Below the pieces are notes generated by a model. It had not been told where the DNA came from. It was given only the letters and a program-made list of their open reading frames with translations, and did no database searches. Of a stretch of DNA of 64,000 bases, positions 18,477-26,544 are shown in pieces. Location: NCBI GenBank assembly GCA_026702755.1, contig JAPPBX010000031.1, forward strand, positions 1-64,000. The letters are read 5' to 3'. The translations under genes were made by a program, and so were the position numbers. Source of the stretch: Candidatus Poribacteria bacterium (lineage in GTDB: Bacteria; Poribacteria; WGA-4E; WGA-3G). How positions within the stretch are numbered: position 1 is the stretch's first letter; every line of letters begins with the position of its first letter.

Positions 18477-18779
18477 CTAAAGTTTGAGTTCCTCAACATC
18501 TACTTTAACTTCGAGCCATGTATCCCATTTATACATTTCAGAAACCGCTGAAACAGCCTTTTTCGCGAGGTTAATCCTTTCATTCATGCGTTCTTTATCC
18601 ACATCACCATAATGTTTGACGATCACATGGAGACTTTTCCCATCTAACCCGGGTAGATAAGACAAAGTAAACCTATCGGATACCGTGCTATCGTGCCGAA
18701 ATTGAGAATTTAACATGACTGTAAGCCAGTCCAAACGGGTAGGTGTGTATCCTTCTAATCCTGGTGCTTTCTTTGGCAT
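18477..18779 (-). CDS. Small protein of unknown function
   Basis: The 100-residue protein begins MPKKAPGLEGYTPTRLDWL and ends in an acidic/hydrophobic KVDVEELKL. The ATG at 18779 is chosen because GGGAG lies seven bases upstream; a TTG at 18785 is too close to that site. It looks soluble and mixed alpha/beta, with no family that I recognise. Nine bases upstream of its ribosome site lies the end of a coiled-coil membrane protein gene on the same strand, so the two probably form a pair. Both lie between relic copies of the methyltransferase 5' end. Confidence 0.6.
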   Translation of the reverse strand: MPKKAPGLEGYTPTRLDWLTVMLNSQFRHDSTVSDRFTLSYLPGLDGKSLHVIVKHYGDVDKERMNERINLAKKAVSAVSEMYKWDTWLEVKVDVEELKL

Positions 18780-18794
18780 TTTCAATCTCCCTTA

Positions 18795-19151
18795 TCAATT
18801 AAGAAATGCAACAATCAGGGCAACGATGGCACTTGTAACGACGCTGCCAATGGCAACGGCTATAGTTACATTCGACCGCAAGCGTGCTTCTAATCGGGTT
18901 ATTCTGTTATGGAGGTCGTCTTTGACACTCTGGAGGTCACCTTTAAGATCGTTTTTGATTCCTTGGAGGTCATCCTTGAGATCACTCTTAACATCTCTGA
19001 TGTCATCTTTGAGGTCGTCCTTGACTTCGTTTATCCGATCATCCAGACGTGATTTTACATGACCAAGTTCTTTATCAACTCCGTCCATTTTTGTTTTGAG
19101 TCGAATGATTTCTTCTATGTTAGATGTATTATGATTGTTAGCGTCTGACAT
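18795..19151 (-). CDS. Coiled-coil protein with a C-terminal membrane anchor
   Basis: The 118-residue protein has a long charged coiled coil (about residues 14-92) built of repeating units such as VKDDLKDDIRDVKSDLKDDL, so the DNA is also internally repetitive. The last 25 residues (VTIAVAIGSVVTSAIVALIV) form one membrane helix. An AGGAG site precedes the start. This tail-anchored layout is common among small bacterial proteins of unknown role. The next gene downstream starts within 16 bases, so the two are likely co-transcribed. Confidence 0.7.
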   Translation of the reverse strand: MSDANNHNTSNIEEIIRLKTKMDGVDKELGHVKSRLDDRINEVKDDLKDDIRDVKSDLKDDLQGIKNDLKGDLQSVKDDLHNRITRLEARLRSNVTIAVAIGSVVTSAIVALIVAFLN

Positions 19152-19246
19152 GACACGCTCCTCTTCTAAAATTCACGCTATTTTGCCCCGCTGATTGTTT
19201 ACCAAAGTGGCATTCCGATAATGGCTCATAGATATGTGGGTTTGGT

Positions 19247-19321
19247 TTAGACGAGACGGACATATCGACCATCGATCTCGCGTAGGATTTTGAGGTTATC
19301 ACCAAAATAGAGTTTGTTTAT
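19247..19321 (-). pseudogene. Relic of a methyltransferase 5' end, fragment 2
   Basis: The minus strand reads INKLYFGDNLKILREIDG and then a stop after VRLV. It aligns with the first 18 residues of the methyltransferase at 16603-18324, but the ATG has become ATA. The copy is better preserved than fragment 1 and overlaps the 3' end of the upstream 80-residue gene by four bases. Confidence 0.7.
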
Positions 19322-19560
19322 TGGTATGTCTCTAAACTATAGTATGTTTCTCCTGCCGCAAGGGCATCACGGATGTCTGCAAAGAGATTGTAGGCTTCCT
19401 CAAATTCAGCAAATTCAGCAATGACGCGTTTGGATCCATCCTGCGCTGTTAAGACGAGTTGACCTTTGCCAGGGTCCTCTCCTTCTACACTCAAATTTTT
19501 GTACTGATAGAAATTTATGATTTCCAAGTCATCCGTCACGATGTACATAATTGTTCTCAC
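19318..19560 (-). CDS. Small protein of unknown function
   Basis: The 80-residue protein (MYIVTDDLEIINFYQYKNL ... DIRDALAAGETYYSLETYQ) looks like a compact beta-rich fold followed by one helix. I do not recognise the family. The ribosome site is weak; the ATG at 19548 is an alternative start. Its stop codon overlaps the relic methyltransferase start at 19321. Confidence 0.5.
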   Translation of the reverse strand: MRTIMYIVTDDLEIINFYQYKNLSVEGEDPGKGQLVLTAQDGSKRVIAEFAEFEEAYNLFADIRDALAAGETYYSLETYQ

Positions 19561-19598
19561 AGAGGTTTCGGTGTCTAACCGGTATTTTTTCCAATAGA

Positions 19599-19922
19599 TT
19601 AGCCAAGCTTCACGAGGTCTAGCCCGGATGCTCCGGCTTTGAATGCTTCTGCTACAATGGTGATTTTCTCGGGTTCGGTGCCACCGCCAGCTATTTCTGA
19701 ATCGGTGAAAACCGTATAGCCAACGCGATTGTTATTGTGAAAGTGAATTTCTAACCTGTCCCCGTTTTCACGCTCCCAAGAAAATGCGAGGTCTCCATCA
19801 TCGTCCCTGAATGTTCTACGCTTGCCTAAAATCCCATCTAATTTTTTGAGACACTCAGCACGTACGGGATTTGATTCTTTTCGATTTTTACGTTCTAAAG
19901 CCCTACGTTGTTGTCGGTTCAT
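19599..19922 (-). CDS. Small protein of unknown function with basic N-terminus
   Basis: The 107-residue protein opens with a strongly basic helix (NRQQRRALERKNRKE) that could bind nucleic acid, followed by a beta-rich part (LEIHFHNNNRVGYTVF). An AGGG lies eight bases before the ATG. No family is recognised. It lies 38 bases upstream of the 80-residue gene on the same strand, suggesting a small operon of unknown genes upstream of the fused methyltransferase. Confidence 0.55.
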   Translation of the reverse strand: MNRQQRRALERKNRKESNPVRAECLKKLDGILGKRRTFRDDDGDLAFSWERENGDRLEIHFHNNNRVGYTVFTDSEIAGGGTEPEKITIVAEAFKAGASGLDLVKLG

Positions 19923-20227
19923 AGAAATACCCTATTTTTTCGCAAGGAAACCCGCTTATTATTGACTTGAGTCTTTAACAGCAATTTCGTTGAGTTGCGC
20001 TGATATAATAACATATAAACGGGAGATAAGTCAAGTGAAAATGCCAAAGTTTTAGCAGAGGAAATCGGGGTTAGAAACCGATTTTACCGGCTCTGGGGTT
20101 ACGGCACACGGCGTGTGCCTACTACTTTCGTCTTGCTCCCACAAGGAGATTTTGGGTGTTGACAACGGCGGGTTTTCAGGATATGATGTTGCGGGTGAGA
20201 AGAAAAATCGGGACGATGGAGAACAGT
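19923..20227. other. Intergenic region between divergent genes
   Basis: No gene is seen. CGGGGTTAGAAACCG with TACCGG at 20068-20091 is a copy of the GGTTAGAAACCG family. GGCACACGGCGTGTGCC at 20103-20119 is a perfect 7-base hairpin with a 3-base loop. A longer frame of the archease gene opens at 20156 but its extra residues look non-coding. Confidence 0.5.
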
Positions 20228-20647
20228 ATGAAACCTTACGAATACATCGAACATACGGCTGATATGGGACTACAGGTTAGGGGAAAAAACCTGTCTGAAC
20301 TCCTGACGAATGCGGCACAAGGACTCTTTGAGACGATAGCGGTTGTGGAGACAGTTGATGAGATAGCGTCTATCCAAATTCGCCTCACGGCTGAATCTGT
20401 GGAAGACCTGTTTGTGGCGTGGCTCGATGAACTCATCTTTCAACACGAGACGAAGGAGATTTTCTTTAAGCGCGCAGCGGTTCAGCAGTGCAGCGAAACG
20501 GAGGTATCAGCGACGGTTTACGGCGAACCGGCAAATTTCGATAAACACGAAGTCTATACTGAGATTAAGAGTGTCACGTATCATCAGTTGCAGGTTGTGC
20601 AAAAGCCTGATGGGAGTTGGTTCGCGCAGGTTATTTTTGATCTGTAA
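20228..20647 (+). CDS. Archease
   Basis: The 139-residue protein is a typical archease in length and sequence: YEYIEHTADMGLQVRGKNL at the start, DLFVAWLDELIFQHET in the middle, and EIKSVTYHQLQV with WFAQVIFDL at the end. The Asp in HTADMGL and the terminal Asp are metal-binding residues in the family. Archease activates the RNA ligase RtcB, promoting its guanylylation and turnover. The start at 20228 has a GGAG site six bases upstream. No rtcB gene is visible in the window. With Hen1 at the left edge, two RNA-repair-related genes occur within 20 kb. Confidence 0.9.
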   Translation: MKPYEYIEHTADMGLQVRGKNLSELLTNAAQGLFETIAVVETVDEIASIQIRLTAESVEDLFVAWLDELIFQHETKEIFFKRAAVQQCSETEVSATVYGEPANFDKHEVYTEIKSVTYHQLQVVQKPDGSWFAQVIFDL

Positions 20648-20650
20648 TTG

Positions 20651-20745
20651 ATCGTCGGTTGTCAGTTATTCTCTTGTGGCAGTCGTTTTACAGGTAACCG
20701 CCACAGAATTTCTCTTAACTGATAACTCCTCTGCACAGCCTAACA
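20651..20745. repeat. Dispersed palindromic repeat, family A (long form)
   Basis: GGTTGTCAGTTATTCTCTTG, TGGCAGTCG, GTAACCGCCACAG and CTCTTAACTGATAACTCC form an imperfect hairpin. It resembles the copy at 15541-15668 and lies between convergent genes. Confidence 0.65.
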
Positions 20746-20767
20746 GGCTATGCTACAGAGATAACGA

Positions 20768-22729
20768 TTACGGATAGAACTGATACATTGTGGTGTTCAA
20801 AAGGACGTTTAGGAGGCTCCACGTGCTTCCCATGAGATAATCACCGAGCACTAATCCTAAAAAGAAGGGAATGGCGCGCCGATAACTTTGAATGCCACCG
20901 TGCCGAAGGATGAGCCATTTTAGGGACAATGCAATGAGCAAGGGAATCCAAAGGTCGGACATCTCTTGGTTACTCGCCATCACATAACCGAGCGGATGCA
21001 GCGGCAACCAGAAGAATTTGACACGGAGATATGTCAGTACCATCATCACAGAAAATCCGATGCCCATGAATATCACGCCGAGCCAGTCCGTGTCGAGCGG
21101 ATACGTAATCCAGTTTGTCAATCGGCTGAAGTATTGTCTACCGTAGCCGAGTGCCCAGGGTCCAAAATAGCCGGAATCCGCACCGAATTGGTAATAAAGA
21201 TGGAGTTGTACCCAGAAAGCGACGAACACACCGAAAATAGTGGCGATGACGATGGTCAGGAGCATCCGACGTTGGTTGATATTGGCAAGCTCAGCGATTT
21301 TAAACGCCTCCAACTGATGTGGCATCTGCTGCGGACGGTAATCTCGGTTGAAAAAGCAGACGGAGAGTGCCGTCAAGTTCCGTGCACCGAGGCGGTGCGT
21401 TCCCAAGATTGTGTTTAAGATGTATCGGGGTGCCTGCCAATGATAGGCGTGGACAAAGATACCGGACTCGGCACGGATACGCGTTGTTACCAACGGTGTT
21501 ATGAGAAATAGGACGGCAAAAGTGAGCGCGAGCCAAGCTGCCATGCCCGCCTTGTAGAGCAGAAACGCAAATAGGAGGATACCGATAACAAAGCCCCAGA
21601 CAGCCACCCGATACGGCATCGGTTCATCGTGCTGTGGCGGTGGTGGTTCTCGTCCGCGGGACGGCAGCGCGCTCCGCAAAACGGCACTGAAATGCCGTTT
21701 ACCCGTCCAACCGAAGAAGAAACAGAGTCCCACGAAGGCACCGATCGTCTGTTCGTTAAGATAGGGGAAGCGCGGGATGCTACTCCACCCGACCGCTTTC
21801 GCTAAAGCGACCTCGTTCCGATAGAGAAAATAGAACAGGGTCGTCGAAAAGAGGACATCCAACGGCATGAGGAACATAATCCCGATAGCGAACGGATAGA
21901 AGGCGGTGATGATGGTGCCGTAGAGGCTCAGTGGCGGTTCGTGGAAACTGAAGAAACGGCGTGTCACCGGAATATGCGGTATCACAGGGTAGAGATGGCT
22001 CAATCCGTTGAAAAGACTGATGCCCGCGGCAATCGAGAAGCCGATCCACATCCGTTTGTTTCGGAAGAAACCGGATTTTGGATCCGTCATCATAAGCGGG
22101 AGTTGGATAATCGGGAAGGTGAGGCGTTCCCGCTGCGCCCACTGCCGACGGAGAATTGTGTTGAGGCAGAGAAAGATGAAGGCTATAACTACAAACAGCA
22201 GTAACCACGCTCCCATCACCGGCAACCAAACCCGCAAGTGAAGCGAACGATACAGGCTTGATTCCCCAAGATAGTAACCACGGAGTGCATCTCTATCTGA
22301 AACAGTGAGCCATTGCGGGAGGTGGTGCCAAAACAGAGTGCGCCATTCGTTCTCTTCCGTTGCAAACCAGAAACTATGTCCAAGCACAGACAGGATCGCT
22401 TGTAAGACATCGCATCCAGCGAGTGTTGTGGCGAAACTGAGTGTTACATAGAGGAGTAAGAGTTCGCCCTGTCCAAGCGCAACATTACTGCTTAGGAGAC
22501 GGATGACACTGTTTATTAGCATCACCGCAGTGAGGATGAAAATGACATTGGACAGGGGGACCACCCACGTTGGAAAGGTATAACGCACTATTTCCATCTG
22601 GATGAGGAAATAGCAGTTAATCGGTGCAGTAATGGCGAAGATAAATAGGACGCGCCACGTGAGGGCGCGTTGTTGCTGCGGGGAAGTCAATTTTGTTTCG
22701 CCTTTGTGAAAAGCGTTAGGTATAGGCAT
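20768..22729 (-). CDS. Large multi-pass membrane protein (DUF6784/DUF6785-like)
   Basis: The 653-residue protein has many hydrophobic helices from residue 25 to the end and no signal peptide. Conserved-looking loops include LSFATTLAGCDVLQAI, RRQWAQRERLTFPIIQLPL, and WQAPRYILNTILGTHRLGARN. This resembles a large membrane-protein family annotated DUF6784/DUF6785 in Planctomycetes, Lentisphaerae and Poribacteria, with a distant feel of oligopeptide transporters. The match is from memory. The substrate is unknown. It stands alone, convergent with archease. Confidence 0.6.
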   Translation of the reverse strand: MPIPNAFHKGETKLTSPQQQRALTWRVLFIFAITAPINCYFLIQMEIVRYTFPTWVVPLSNVIFILTAVMLINSVIRLLSSNVALGQGELLLLYVTLSFATTLAGCDVLQAILSVLGHSFWFATEENEWRTLFWHHLPQWLTVSDRDALRGYYLGESSLYRSLHLRVWLPVMGAWLLLFVVIAFIFLCLNTILRRQWAQRERLTFPIIQLPLMMTDPKSGFFRNKRMWIGFSIAAGISLFNGLSHLYPVIPHIPVTRRFFSFHEPPLSLYGTIITAFYPFAIGIMFLMPLDVLFSTTLFYFLYRNEVALAKAVGWSSIPRFPYLNEQTIGAFVGLCFFFGWTGKRHFSAVLRSALPSRGREPPPPQHDEPMPYRVAVWGFVIGILLFAFLLYKAGMAAWLALTFAVLFLITPLVTTRIRAESGIFVHAYHWQAPRYILNTILGTHRLGARNLTALSVCFFNRDYRPQQMPHQLEAFKIAELANINQRRMLLTIVIATIFGVFVAFWVQLHLYYQFGADSGYFGPWALGYGRQYFSRLTNWITYPLDTDWLGVIFMGIGFSVMMVLTYLRVKFFWLPLHPLGYVMASNQEMSDLWIPLLIALSLKWLILRHGGIQSYRRAIPFFLGLVLGDYLMGSTWSLLNVLLNTTMYQFYP

Positions 22730-22795
22730 TAATTTCTGTGAGGTTTGCAGCGACTATTATTCGTTACTCCGCGTTCGGAAAGAGATGTGGGTTTG

Positions 22796-23059
22796 CTATA
22801 AGGTCTTAACGTCCTCTGGGCTCGCGCCAATAGATAGGGATACATGTCCCCATTCTTCGTTTGAAAGTTGCTTAGTCAACTCCGACCAGATCAGATTATG
22901 CCGCTCGCGCGCGAGTTTTCCATCAAATTTTCGACTGACAATAACAACATGGACAAGGTCGTCAAAACCGTCGGAGACATCAACAAGGTCTGTTGCTTCA
23001 TTGAAGTATCCAGATTTAAGCGAATCATAAATTTTTTGCTTTAATTTTTTTGATGCCAT
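22796..23059 (-). CDS. BolA-like protein
   Basis: The 87-residue frame from the ATG at 23059 (MASKKLKQKIYDSLKSGYF) contains DDLVHVVIVSRKFDGKLARERHNLIWSEL in pieces. This is the BolA pattern of a beta strand, a V-S-x-x-F-x-G-K loop and an R-H helix. BolA proteins act with monothiol glutaredoxins in iron-sulfur and redox control or as DNA-binding regulators. The usual BolA C-terminal segment is present (HVSLSIGASPEDV). A longer frame to 23260 is open, but it crosses a repeat and looks spurious. The weak N-terminal match keeps confidence moderate. Confidence 0.6.
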   Translation of the reverse strand: MASKKLKQKIYDSLKSGYFNEATDLVDVSDGFDDLVHVVIVSRKFDGKLARERHNLIWSELTKQLSNEEWGHVSLSIGASPEDVKTL

Positions 23060-23119
23060 GTGCAAGTATATCACATTTTTCAACTCTGTTTCAAGGAGGG
23101 TATGAAACTCCACAGAGGC

Positions 23120-23215
23120 ATTTAGGTATCGGTTGTCAGTCGTCAGTAGGCGGGGTTGCTTAGGGGAAATCCGCAAAAATACCCAAGCAAAACACCCCGC
23201 CAACAGAGATGAAGA
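23120..23215. repeat. Palindromic repeat with CCCAAGCAAAACACCCCGCC
   Basis: GGTTGTCAGTCGTCAGTAGG and GGCGGGGTT pair with ACCCAAGCAAAACACCCCGCC. The block ACCCAAGCAAAA-CAC-CGCCA is shared with the copy at 40698-40756. Confidence 0.5.
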
Positions 23216-23259
23216 AAACCAGACCCGACCGTCCCTTAAGCATGGTAAAACTTCTACCA

Positions 23260-24525
23260 CTATCCATGCACAGGGGTCTCGCGTGCTTTTTCAAAGAGGT
23301 CTGCCCATTCGTCAGAGCCGTCGTCGAAGGTTAGTTCCAGACGCGCGCCCTCTACTTGTGCCTCGCCGTTACCAGCATTGAAATAGCTCAAACCATCACC
23401 CGACATGTGGATACAACTGCCGTCAGGATAGACAGCGGTTTTGATGATGCGTGGCACGGGATGAATCGTGTAGCCATCAGCGTCTAACGCTTCATCAGGC
23501 ACACGGCAACGTTCAACCGCGTCCTCATCAACCTCAACACCTAACCCAGGTGCATCAGGAACCTTGTGGCAGCCATCCGTTACTTGCACCGGTTGTGTGA
23601 GTAGATGTTCACTATAGAGATTGATACAGGTAATTGCGGGCCATGTCGCATGGGTAAGCACACTTCCGAGATGCCCTGCCCAGGTTGTTGTCAAGCCGTT
23701 GCCGACGATTTGGAGCCAAAACGGCATATCGGCTGCCGCGCTGAGCTGCCCCTCACGCATCACCTGCGACTTACCACCACCGATAACAAATCCAGTATTT
23801 ACGTCCTCACATACACAAGTCGTATAGGGTGGTGAGCCGAAGTGCATTGCGATTTGGCAACCAACCTCTTGGCGGATCTGCTTGTTTCCTTCAACGTCGC
23901 CTTGCGGAATGGGGGTCTCAAACATTGCGACGTTTGGATGTCCAGCGAGTTTTTGCAGGACAGGGATAGCGGTTTCCGCATCGCGCCAAGAACCGTTTGG
24001 ATCGAGGTCGAGTTTGAAATCTGATGGCACGGCTTCCGCAACAGCCTCCACCTGATCGTTGATATCCCACCACGGACGCGGCTTGTTTTTAAAACTGGTA
24101 TATCCGTTTTCCACTGCATCCGCGGCTTCTGCTGCCCAGTTTTCAGGCGACGAATCAATAGACCACCATGAAATTGGGACCGCCTCACGACACTGCGTGC
24201 CGAGGAGTTGGTAGACCGGCACCTCTAAAATTTTGCCGACGACATCGAAGAGCGCCATCTGCAAGCCAGCACCCAATGAGTCGTCATTCATGAATAAGGC
24301 AGGACTTTGACCGAGCACACGTTCGACGCTGGCGTCGCTGACGCGGGAATAGGTATAGTGAATAACCGTCTCGCCCCAACCGACATGTCCTGTATCGGTG
24401 GTGACCTTGCACAACTCAAGGAGCGACCAGTTGTAAACGGTTGACACACTCTGCGTCGTAATCTGTTGTTGACGCGGGGTGAAAGGGACATCTACAATTA
24501 CACGTTCAACGTTTGTGACTTTCAT
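23260..24525 (-). CDS. Enolase-superfamily protein with non-canonical metal site
   Basis: The 421-residue protein has the mandelate racemase/muconate lactonizing fold: an N-terminal capping domain with VGWGETVIHYTY and a barrel with TSFKNKPRPWW (a K-x-K-like motif), LDLDPNGSW (first metal Asp) and MFETPIP (second ligand Glu). Where a third Glu or Asp in a GE or DE motif is expected, it has IAMHFGSPPYTTCVCEDV, so the third ligand is either His or the downstream Asp. This suggests a distinct subgroup. The C-terminal 60 residues extend beyond the usual barrel. The reaction is unknown. The ATG at 24525 is followed by the canonical first strand. Confidence 0.8.
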   Translation of the reverse strand: MKVTNVERVIVDVPFTPRQQQITTQSVSTVYNWSLLELCKVTTDTGHVGWGETVIHYTYSRVSDASVERVLGQSPALFMNDDSLGAGLQMALFDVVGKILEVPVYQLLGTQCREAVPISWWSIDSSPENWAAEAADAVENGYTSFKNKPRPWWDINDQVEAVAEAVPSDFKLDLDPNGSWRDAETAIPVLQKLAGHPNVAMFETPIPQGDVEGNKQIRQEVGCQIAMHFGSPPYTTCVCEDVNTGFVIGGGKSQVMREGQLSAAADMPFWLQIVGNGLTTTWAGHLGSVLTHATWPAITCINLYSEHLLTQPVQVTDGCHKVPDAPGLGVEVDEDAVERCRVPDEALDADGYTIHPVPRIIKTAVYPDGSCIHMSGDGLSYFNAGNGEAQVEGARLELTFDDGSDEWADLFEKARETPVHG

Positions 24526-24584
24526 AGTAGACTCCTTAGATCAATAGGAGGATGGAGGTATAGAGACTTTGGAACGCACTTGTT

Positions 24585-24630
24585 AAAAAAAAAGGGCGAG
24601 GATTTGATTGAAACCATTCACCTCGCCCTA
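24585..24630 (-). terminator. Intrinsic terminator of the secreted Cys-rich gene
   Basis: On the minus strand AGGGCGAGG (24621-24629) pairs with CCTCGCCCT (24593-24601), followed by a run of about nine T. It lies right after the gene at 24638-25465. Confidence 0.85.
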
Positions 24631-24637
24631 TAGGACA

Positions 24638-25465
24638 TTAATACGAAGATTTAATCTCACCCCAAGTGGTAGAGATTTTGCCTTTGGCATCAACATCAAA
24701 GCCACCGGCACTTGTAACGATAATGCTGTCAATCCGTCCCATCCCCCAACTTTCGTGCCAGACCCCGACGGTGCCTGCACCTTTGTAGGTGGCTTCATCG
24801 GATTCAAGGATAGGATCTCCGAGGTCCGCGGAGGATGCGAACAGGTCGTTGACTTCCTCAAGTAGCATATACCAGATTTTAACGTTGTTGCCTTGGACTT
24901 CAACGCGTCCGAAATAAGCGACAGCATTTGTTTGGTCAAGTCCACCACCCAAGCCGTGTGGCACACCTTCTAATTCCTTACCACCATTTTCACAGCCACA
25001 CTCGCTGAGACATTGTCCGGAAGGACAGCATCCATCTGCAAGATCGCCGAGGATGACTTGCGGTGTTTCATTATAACCGAAGACGACGAGATAACCTTTA
25101 TCGTCGCCTTTTCTGCGGAACTGCACACCGAAACTATCGTCATCCCCAAAGGAGAAAACGACCTGAACAATACCGTCAGTGAAGTCATCCACCCCAGGCA
25201 GTTCAGTGTTCCCGGAAATGCCACATCCTTCAGCGGTTTGTGTCATAGATTTTTTACCGCCGATTTTGCCGCCGTTGAAATCTCCCTCAGCCCAGATAGT
25301 GCCAGCATTTTCTGATTTGTAACTTTTAACGTTGTTCACATTAGCGTTCGGTTTTGCCTCCTTGGAACCAGGCTCAAAATCGGCATAAAACACAACTTGT
25401 CCGCTGGCGTGGAAGGAAACAAATAGACTCAAAGTGAGGATCAAAAGAAAAAAACGTGTTTTCAT
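24638..25465 (-). CDS. Secreted Cys-rich protein with C-terminal TWGEIK tail, paralogue 1
   Basis: The 275-residue protein starts at the ATG at 25465 with a signal peptide (MKTRFFLLILTLSLFVSFHA, cleaved near SGQ). The mature part looks like a jelly-roll or LamG-like beta sandwich: ADFEPGS, DDFTDGIVQVVFSFGDDDSF, RRKGDDKGYLVVFGYNETPQ. A Cys knot ADGCCPSGQCLSECGCENGG sits in the middle. The protein ends GKISTTWGEIKSSY; the same kind of tail ends the paralogue at 25720 and the protein at 37707. The function is unknown. The frame extends to 25516, but the signal peptide and a GGAG site fix the start. Confidence 0.75.
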   Translation of the reverse strand: MKTRFFLLILTLSLFVSFHASGQVVFYADFEPGSKEAKPNANVNNVKSYKSENAGTIWAEGDFNGGKIGGKKSMTQTAEGCGISGNTELPGVDDFTDGIVQVVFSFGDDDSFGVQFRRKGDDKGYLVVFGYNETPQVILGDLADGCCPSGQCLSECGCENGGKELEGVPHGLGGGLDQTNAVAYFGRVEVQGNNVKIWYMLLEEVNDLFASSADLGDPILESDEATYKGAGTVGVWHESWGMGRIDSIIVTSAGGFDVDAKGKISTTWGEIKSSY

Positions 25466-25593
25466 AGCAATATCTCCTCCATTTTCATGGTTGTGTTGCC
25501 GTTTATCCGCAAGCAACAGTACGGCAACGAAGCATTAGGGCACTGCTTAGATACGCATATCCCTAAAGAAGCCCCGTCGTAAAACTAAAGTGG

Positions 25594-25676
25594 TGTTGGG
25601 TGAGGCATTGACCTCACCCGACAAAGATGAATCATGCGATGCAGGGCGAACAGGGTTTGGGAACCCCGCCCTGCAA
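25594..25676 (-). terminator. Two hairpins downstream of the second Cys-rich gene
   Basis: GCAGGGC (25641-25647) pairs with GCCCTGC (25668-25674), and GGGTGAGG (25598-25605) pairs with CCTCACCC (25612-25619). A T-run is weak, so they may be terminators or transcript-stabilising hairpins. Confidence 0.5.
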
Positions 25677-25719
25677 TGCCAGTTGAATTTAGGGTATGAG
25701 CCTATATCAGGGAAGGAGA

Positions 25720-26544
25720 CTAATAGCTGCTTTTAACGTCCGCCCACGTCGTGGAAAGCTTAGCGTGTGGGTCGACTGCTACGGTGCCGCCTGGACCAGT
25801 AACGAGAAGGCTACCAACTCTTCCATTGCCCCAACTTTCATGCCAGAGCCCGACGGTGCCGGGTCCTAAATCATCCGCGCCATCGTATTCAGCAATCGGA
25901 TCGCCGAGTTCACTTGAATCCGCAAAGATATCCGGCACATCATCGAGTGGCATATACCAAACCTCAATGAGGCTTCCACTGACTTGAACGCGCGCAAAAT
26001 AGGCAACACTGTTGTCTTGGGTGAGGTCCGCACCTAAGCCGTGGTCAACACCGACGAGTTCATTCCCGCCGTTTTCGCAGCTACACTCGCTGAGACATTG
26101 TCCTGAGGGGCAGCATCCATCTGCAAGGCTCCCGATGATAACCTGAGGGGTTTCGTTATAGCCAAATACGACGAGATAGCCGCTATCATCGCCGACGCGA
26201 CGTAACATGAATCCAACACTGTCATCGTCGTTCCACGAAAAAACCGCCTGGATGATACCGTCGGAGAAGTCATCAACACCGGGGAGTGGTGTGTCCCCGG
26301 AGATGCCGCACCCTTCGGCACTTTGATGTAAAGCAGTTCCACCATCGGGGAAGTCAGTTGACTCCACCCAAACCGTTCCTGCGTTTTCCGGTACGTAATT
26401 TGCCGGGTCGTTGACGCTGGCATCCGGGACTGCGTCAGAGGAACCTGCTTCAAAATCAGCAAAGAAAATTATCTGTGCACTCGCGGTACTTATCAGCATG
26501 ACTGAAAAAAGCGCGATGAGCATCAGAAAGTGTGTTCTTTTCAT
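25720..26544 (-). CDS. Secreted Cys-rich protein with C-terminal TWADVK tail, paralogue 2
   Basis: The 274-residue protein is a close paralogue of the neighbouring gene. It has a signal peptide (MKRTHFLMLIALFSVMLIST, cleaved after ASA), the opening QIIFFADFEAGS, the Cys-rich loop ADGCCPSGQCLSECSCENGG and the tail AKLSTTWADVKSSY. The many Asp-Gly turns and alternating strands suggest a concanavalin-like beta sandwich that may bind calcium or sugar. Five of six Cys lie within 16 residues, suggesting disulfides or a metal site. I do not recognise a named family. The two genes are separate transcripts, each with its own hairpin. Confidence 0.75.
   Translation of the reverse strand: MKRTHFLMLIALFSVMLISTASAQIIFFADFEAGSSDAVPDASVNDPANYVPENAGTVWVESTDFPDGGTALHQSAEGCGISGDTPLPGVDDFSDGIIQAVFSWNDDDSVGFMLRRVGDDSGYLVVFGYNETPQVIIGSLADGCCPSGQCLSECSCENGGNELVGVDHGLGADLTQDNSVAYFARVQVSGSLIEVWYMPLDDVPDIFADSSELGDPIAEYDGADDLGPGTVGLWHESWGNGRVGSLLVTGPGGTVAVDPHAKLSTTWADVKSSY

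Noticed and set aside
22796-23260. Longer 154-residue form of the BolA-like gene
   Set aside because: The added N-terminus crosses a dispersed repeat and has no homology to BolA; the ATG at 23059 gives the normal family length.
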